A program made the translations under genes and the position numbers. From an uncultured Actinomycetes bacterium (GTDB lineage: Bacteria; Actinomycetota; Actinomycetes; Nanopelagicales; Nanopelagicaceae): 11,651 nt of DNA. The stretch is taken from positions 1 through 11,651 of the forward strand of contig CAINSH010000035.1 in assembly GCA_903852955.1 (NCBI GenBank), read 5' to 3'. Positions 7,896 to 11,651 of the stretch are shown here, piece by piece. The notes beneath the pieces were generated by a model. The model worked only from the letters and a program-made list of their open reading frames with translations. It had not been told where the DNA came from and made no database searches. Positions within the stretch are counted from its first letter, which is position 1, and the number at the start of each line of letters is the position of its first letter.

Positions 7896-8821
7896 CGTAT
7901 TAACTCCGCAGTTCGCATGATCCGATTCTTCCACCATTCGTAGCGCTCTGCATCCACTTCTAAAGCGTCAAACTCTGGCACAACATCTGCAACCTCAATT
8001 TTTCCATCAATAATAGGTAGCTGGGCAACATTTGTGGTCAGCAATGAAGCGGTTGCAAGTCCGCACGCAAAATCAAGTTCTGGCAACACCGCCGCTAACT
8101 TCAACCCATAACTGATGCCAACCGCACTTTCTAGCGCGCTTGATACAACCACGGGTAGATCGTGATGTTCTGCAATTCTTAATGCTCGATTAATTCCACC
8201 AAGTGGTTGGACTTTAAGCATCAAAGCATCTACTGCACCATCAAGGTCAATCGCAAAAGGATCTGCGCTTTTACGTAAAATCTCATCTCCAACAATTTTA
8301 ATATCTATCAGCTTCTTAAGCTCTCGAAGTTGTTCGATAGTTGCACAAGGCTGTTCAACGTATTGAATTTCACCACAGGTCTTTAAGAATTGATGTGCCT
8401 GATCCACGTTCCACAATCCATTTACATCAATCCTGATTTTTGCATTAGGGACTAGATTGCGGACCATACCAATACGTGCAAGATCTTCATCGTAATTAAT
8501 CCCTACTTTTATTTTAATTGTTTGACATCCGGGAAATGAATTGAGAATTCGAATAACTTCACTTTCACCGTTTACTGCCGGCAAAGTTGCATTAACTGGA
8601 ATCGACGTCCGTAACAATTTCGGAGTTGGCACTGTTGCAGCTTCAATTGCGCACATAAGCCAAGGTGCGCATTCATTGTCATCATATTCAAGGAAAGGTG
8701 AAAACTCGGCCCACCCGACAGGGCCTTGAAATAAAGCAACTTCACGGTGATTTATCCCGCGAAAGTTAGTTTTCGTGGGAATTGAAATGACTCGGAGCGA
8801 GTCAAGGATCATGTCAAGCAT
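7892..8821 (-). CDS. menC: o-Succinylbenzoate synthase
   Basis: MenC dehydrates SHCHC to o-succinylbenzoate and belongs to the enolase superfamily. The 309-residue protein shows the expected catalytic set: K103 and K105 in TIKIKV, the metal ligands D132 (DVNG), E156 (VEQP) and D179 (GDE), and the second-side lysine K203 in LKVQPLGG, followed by SSALESAVG (227-235). The N-terminal capping domain is short, as in actinobacterial MenC. The ATG at 8821 lies three bases after the menB stop. A second in-frame ATG at 8812 is equally possible, as neither has a clear Shine-Dalgarno sequence. The stop overlaps the menD start by four bases. Enolase-superfamily members can also be racemases, but the men context and the DVNG/VEQP pattern make o-succinylbenzoate synthase the best call. 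Confidence 0.93.
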   Translation of the reverse strand: MLDMILDSLRVISIPTKTNFRGINHREVALFQGPVGWAEFSPFLEYDDNECAPWLMCAIEAATVPTPKLLRTSIPVNATLPAVNGESEVIRILNSFPGCQTIKIKVGINYDEDLARIGMVRNLVPNAKIRIDVNGLWNVDQAHQFLKTCGEIQYVEQPCATIEQLRELKKLIDIKIVGDEILRKSADPFAIDLDGAVDALMLKVQPLGGINRALRIAEHHDLPVVVSSALESAVGISYGLKLAAVLPELDFACGLATASLLTTNVAQLPIIDGKIEVADVVPEFDALEVDAERYEWWKNRIMRTAELIR

Positions 8822-8824
8822 GTA

Positions 8825-9703
8825 TTAAGGACGCTTTGGAAATTTCCCGAAATCAGGATTCCGTTTTTCCTTATATGCATCGCGACCTTCTTGACCTTCT
8901 TCAGTCATATAAAACAAAAGAGTTGCATCGCCAGCCAACTGTTGAACTCCAGCTAAACCATCATCGGCGGCATTGAGGCTGGCTTTGAGTAGTCGAAGTG
9001 CTAACGGTGAGTTGCGAAGCATTTCGCGACACCAAGAAACAGTTTCAGCTTCGAGTTGATCAATAGGAACAACGGTATTAACTAATCCCATATCTAAAGC
9101 TTCTTGTGCATCATATTGACGCGTCATAAACCAAATTTCGCGAGCCTTTTTCTGACCAACATGTGCTGCAAGTAAACCTGCACCATAACCGCCATCGAAT
9201 GATCCAACCATTGGACCCGTTTGGCCAAACTTTGCATTGTCGGCTGCAATCGTTAAATCACAAACAACATGCAAAACATGTCCGCCCCCAACTGCCCAGC
9301 CTGCAACCATTGCCACTACAGGTTTTGGTGTACGACGAATCTGCACTTGTAAATCTAAAACGTTAAGTCGCCCAATTCCTTTTTTAGCTAACTTGTCATC
9401 TCCAAGGTATCCGTCATCGCCTCGTACACTGATATCGCCGCCTGAACAAAAAGCTTCAGTACCTTCACCTGTAAATATGATGACGCCGACTTCTTCATTA
9501 TCGCGCGCGCAGTTAAAAGCTTCGATTAACTCAATAATTGTTTGAGGGCGAAATGCGTTTCGTACTTGTGGGCGATTGATGGTGATCTTTGCCATTCCAT
9601 CTGCCATTTGATATTTAATGTCAGCGAAATCTTCACCCCCGGGTGCATCCACCCATGTAGGTATCTCACGGCTACCAAATTCACGCTTGAACGGCTTGCT
9701 CAC
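8825..9703 (-). CDS. menB: 1,4-Dihydroxy-2-naphthoyl-CoA synthase
   Basis: MenB is a crotonase-fold enzyme that closes the ring of o-succinylbenzoyl-CoA to give DHNA-CoA. The 292-residue protein has SGGDI (87-91), [11 protein letters not shown] (135-145, oxyanion region), [15 protein letters not shown] (161-175), and [22 protein letters not shown] near the C-terminus. G163 sits where E. coli MenB has Gly156, which holds bicarbonate as catalytic base; mycobacterial MenB has Asp there. I therefore predict a bicarbonate-dependent (type I) enzyme. The start is a GTG (9701-9703) just after GGAGGA. First gene of the menB-menC-menD operon, divergent from menE across 41 bases. The active-site residues are all present. 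Confidence 0.96.
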   Translation of the reverse strand: MSKPFKREFGSREIPTWVDAPGGEDFADIKYQMADGMAKITINRPQVRNAFRPQTIIELIEAFNCARDNEEVGVIIFTGEGTEAFCSGGDISVRGDDGYLGDDKLAKKGIGRLNVLDLQVQIRRTPKPVVAMVAGWAVGGGHVLHVVCDLTIAADNAKFGQTGPMVGSFDGGYGAGLLAAHVGQKKAREIWFMTRQYDAQEALDMGLVNTVVPIDQLEAETVSWCREMLRNSPLALRLLKASLNAADDGLAGVQQLAGDATLLFYMTEEGQEGRDAYKEKRNPDFGKFPKRP

Positions 9704-9706
9704 ATT

Positions 9707-9712
9707 TCCTCC
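9707..9712 (-). promoter_or_regulatory. Ribosome binding site of menB
   Basis: GGAGGA on the minus strand lies three bases before the GTG at 9701-9703. It is the strongest Shine-Dalgarno sequence in the window and decides the menB start. An ATG one base upstream, overlapping the GTG (AATGTG), is out of frame. The spacing is a little shorter than usual. Confidence 0.7.
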
Positions 9713-9729
9713 ATTGTCTTTGCAAGCGA

Positions 9730-9736
9730 TAGCCTA
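9730..9736. promoter_or_regulatory. Possible shared divergent -10 element for menB and menE
   Basis: The 41-base gap between the divergent menB and menE genes contains the heptamer TAGCCTA. Read on the plus strand it gives TAGCCT (9730-9735), ending nine bases before the menE ATG. Read on the minus strand it gives TAGGCT (9731-9736), which would leave a leader of about 20 bases carrying the menB ribosome binding site. Both fit TAnnnT. No good -35 is visible on either strand at normal spacing; TTGTGA on the minus strand (9757-9762) is 20 bases away. This is inference from motif and position. Confidence 0.3.
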
Positions 9737-9744
9737 CGGCTGCA

Positions 9745-10821
9745 ATGGACATGAAGTCACAACGAGGTATTCACCAGGTCAGCCCTGCCTGCACAATCCC
9801 TGAATTAGCGCGAGAAATCACTGCTGCTTTGGTCGGTACAGGTCCGGCTTTGGCATTCGGCGAAGTCCGTTCGGCAATGGCTCCGGCAAATATTTCATTA
9901 ATAATTGGAACCAGTGGGACCACAGGTTTAAGCAAAGAAGTTAGTTTTACTGCGCCTGCGCTTCTTGCTTCAGCCCGCGCATCCAATTTATTTTTAAATG
10001 CTAAACCAGGTCAACAATGGTCGCTGTTTTTACCTTTGACGCATATTGCTGCAGTAAATGTCATTATCCGATCGATGGAACTTGGAACGTTGCCTGTTGA
10101 TTTGCGTGAACACGAAGGCGAATATCCCAAAGTAGATTTTACTTCGATTGTTCCAACGCAGTTATTCCGGGCATTAAACGGTGATGATCGCTTGCTTCGA
10201 CATCTACAAGGCACTCAAGCTATTTTGGTCGGAGGCGCTGCATTGTCTCCAGCACTTCGCACACAAGCTGAAAATTGCGGTATCAATGTTATTGAAACTT
10301 ATGGAATGACAGAAACTTCTGGTGGATGTATTTATAACGGCCAAGCAATCGATGGTGTTGAGTTTTCACTAAACAATAAAGGGCTAGTACAAATTCGTGG
10401 ATCGGTGATGTCAGAAAGTTACTTGAACGCGCCAGAGCTTTATATTACAAATGATGGATGGTTTGTTACTAATGATTTAGGTGAAATTCTTGATGGAAAG
10501 TTAAGAATTTTAGGTCGTGCAGATGATGTAATTATTTCAGGAGGTGAAAACATTTCACTTACTGCAATCGAAGCCATACTCTCTATTCGTTACCCTGAAA
10601 TTGAGTTTGCGGCTTTTGCAGTAAATGACATTCAATGGGGACATGCCTTGCATCTAGCAATTGTTGGCGAAGTAAACGAAAATGAAATTTCGCAATTTCT
10701 CGAGGCAGCGCTTGGACCCGCGTCTAAACCAAAAGGAATTCACTATATGGATTCGCTACCATTGCTAGGTATCGGCAAAGTCGATCGCGTAACTCTTGCA
10801 AAGATGGTGACACATGAATAA
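9745..10821 (+). CDS. menE: o-Succinylbenzoate-CoA ligase
   Basis: MenE activates o-succinylbenzoate with ATP and CoA, supplying the MenB substrate. The 358-residue protein is of the short actinobacterial type (mycobacterial MenE is of similar size), lacking much of the usual N-terminal region of adenylating enzymes. The adenylation motifs are in order: the P-loop IIGTSGTTGLSKEV (53-66), YGMTETSGG (186-194), TNDLGEI with D244, GRADDVIISGGENIS (257-271), and GIGKVDR with the C-terminal lysine K345. The P-loop has Ser and Glu where the family usually has Pro and Gly (TGxPKG), a mild deviation. No Shine-Dalgarno sequence precedes the ATG at 9745; a -10-like TAGCCT nine bases upstream suggests a leaderless or near-leaderless start. 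The ATG at 9751 is an alternative. It overlaps menA by eight bases. Confidence 0.93.
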   Translation: MDMKSQRGIHQVSPACTIPELAREITAALVGTGPALAFGEVRSAMAPANISLIIGTSGTTGLSKEVSFTAPALLASARASNLFLNAKPGQQWSLFLPLTHIAAVNVIIRSMELGTLPVDLREHEGEYPKVDFTSIVPTQLFRALNGDDRLLRHLQGTQAILVGGAALSPALRTQAENCGINVIETYGMTETSGGCIYNGQAIDGVEFSLNNKGLVQIRGSVMSESYLNAPELYITNDGWFVTNDLGEILDGKLRILGRADDVIISGGENISLTAIEAILSIRYPEIEFAAFAVNDIQWGHALHLAIVGEVNENEISQFLEAALGPASKPKGIHYMDSLPLLGIGKVDRVTLAKMVTHE

Positions 10822-11651
10822 ATGGATTCTCGGTGCTCGCCCGCGCACACTTGCCGCAGCAATTGCCCCAGTGGTAGTTGCTACAGCTTTGGCCGGTAGT
10901 GACTGGAACTGGTTTCGTGCGGCTTTGGCTCTTAAAGTCGGAGTATGGCTTCAGATTGCTGTGAATTACGCCAATGATTATTCCGATGGAGTAAAAGGTA
11001 CGGATGCAAATCGAATCGGACCAACACGTTTAGTTGCAAGTGGTTTAGCAACGGCCAAGCAAGTAAAGATGGCAGCCTTTATTTCATTTGCGATTGCATC
11101 GATTGCTGGAATTTGGTTATCACTCTTAACATCACCCTGGTTAATTCTCGTCGGAGTTGCAGCTATCGCTGCGGCGTGGGGTTATACGGGTGGCAAGAAT
11201 CCCTATGGCTACAGCGGTTTAGGTGAACTATCGGTATTTGTATTCTTTGGATTAACTGCCACTGTAGGAACTTTTTATGCGCAGACTGGTCACATCACTT
11301 GGCTTAGTGTTATGTGTTCTATACCCATGGGAACGTTGGCATGTGCAATATTGGCAGTTAACAATATTCGCGATCGTGCCCAAGATGAGTTAGTTGGAAA
11401 ACGTACTCTTGCTGTTCGAATGGGCGATACAAATGCGCGCCGAGGGTTTGTTGCCCTGTTAGTTCTTGCACATACTGCGGCAATCGCAACTTTTATTCCC
11501 TGGACGTTTCTTACTCTTGCAGCTCTACCCTTAACGGTTTCGATCTCACGTTCAGTGCTTGCCGGGACTTCAGGCGCTGCGCTAATTCCTATGTTGGGCA
11601 AAACTGGCAAACTTCAAATGATTTTTGGAGCGCTCTTTGCTTTAGCGTTGG
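10814..11651 (+). CDS. menA: 1,4-Dihydroxy-2-naphthoate polyprenyltransferase, C-terminus cut by window edge
   Basis: MenA attaches the polyprenyl chain to DHNA in the membrane, giving demethylmenaquinone, the substrate of MenG. I translated 279 residues; the frame is open to the right edge. The N-terminus MNKWILGARPRTL is typical of MenA. The two aspartate-rich prenyl-diphosphate/Mg motifs of the UbiA superfamily are present: NYANDYSDGVKGTD (51-64) and NNIRDRAQDELVGKRTLAVR (183-202). Hydrophobic segments are seen at about 12-27, 37-50, 85-105, 108-122, 139-155, 165-182, 211-229 and 230-245. The ATG lies inside the end of menE (eight-base overlap), with a weak GGTGAC a few bases upstream, so translation is probably coupled. 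Only the last few residues should be missing. Confidence 0.95.
   Translation, partial: MNKWILGARPRTLAAAIAPVVVATALAGSDWNWFRAALALKVGVWLQIAVNYANDYSDGVKGTDANRIGPTRLVASGLATAKQVKMAAFISFAIASIAGIWLSLLTSPWLILVGVAAIAAAWGYTGGKNPYGYSGLGELSVFVFFGLTATVGTFYAQTGHITWLSVMCSIPMGTLACAILAVNNIRDRAQDELVGKRTLAVRMGDTNARRGFVALLVLAHTAAIATFIPWTFLTLAALPLTVSISRSVLAGTSGAALIPMLGKTGKLQMIFGALFALAL

Noticed and set aside
9237..9545. Open frame on the plus strand antisense to menB
   Set aside because: It lies wholly inside a gene with complete, conserved MenB motifs, and its predicted protein shows no domain or start signal; it is a frame shadow.
11290..11610. 106-codon open frame on the minus strand near the right edge
   Set aside because: It is antisense to menA, whose plus-strand frame is open to the edge and holds both aspartate-rich UbiA motifs.

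Overview
The window looks like the chromosome of a low- to medium-GC actinobacterium with a compact genome. Genes abut, overlap by 1-8 bases, or are separated by tens of bases at most. The proteins (separate NuoC and NuoD, a MenG close to the mycobacterial type, a short actinobacterial MenE) point to Actinobacteria. Moderate GC plus tight packing suggests a streamlined freshwater lineage such as the Nanopelagicales (acI). That taxonomic placement is inference; no rRNA or other marker is present.

Layout: (1) 1-3711, minus strand: the first six genes of respiratory complex I in the usual order nuoA-B-C-D-E-F, with nuoF cut by the left edge. (2) 3752-4444, minus strand: menG, the last enzyme of menaquinone synthesis, directly upstream of nuoA. 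(3) 4505-6324, plus strand: bioY (biotin transporter S component), then menF (isochorismate synthase). (4) 6321-9703, minus strand: menB-menC-menD as a tight operon whose end overlaps the end of menF. (5) 9745-11651, plus strand: menE-menA, diverging from menB, with menA cut by the right edge.

Function: menF, menD, menC, menE, menB, menA and menG together cover the o-succinylbenzoate route from chorismate to menaquinone, except for menH and the DHNA-CoA thioesterase, which are not in the window. Complex I next door oxidises NADH and reduces that menaquinone. The window is therefore an electron-transport island: the quinone reductase and the enzymes making its quinone. BioY is the one gene outside this theme.

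I found no undescribed system, mobile element, CRISPR array, tRNA or rRNA. The points most worth checking are the GC-rich, differently coded menG, a probable leaderless promoter with an abutting palindrome in front of nuoA, a symmetric divergent -10 between menB and menE, the convergent stop-codon overlap of menF and menD, and the bicarbonate-type active-site glycine of MenB. No stretch over 300 bases lacks a gene; the longest gaps are about 60, 41 and 40 bases.
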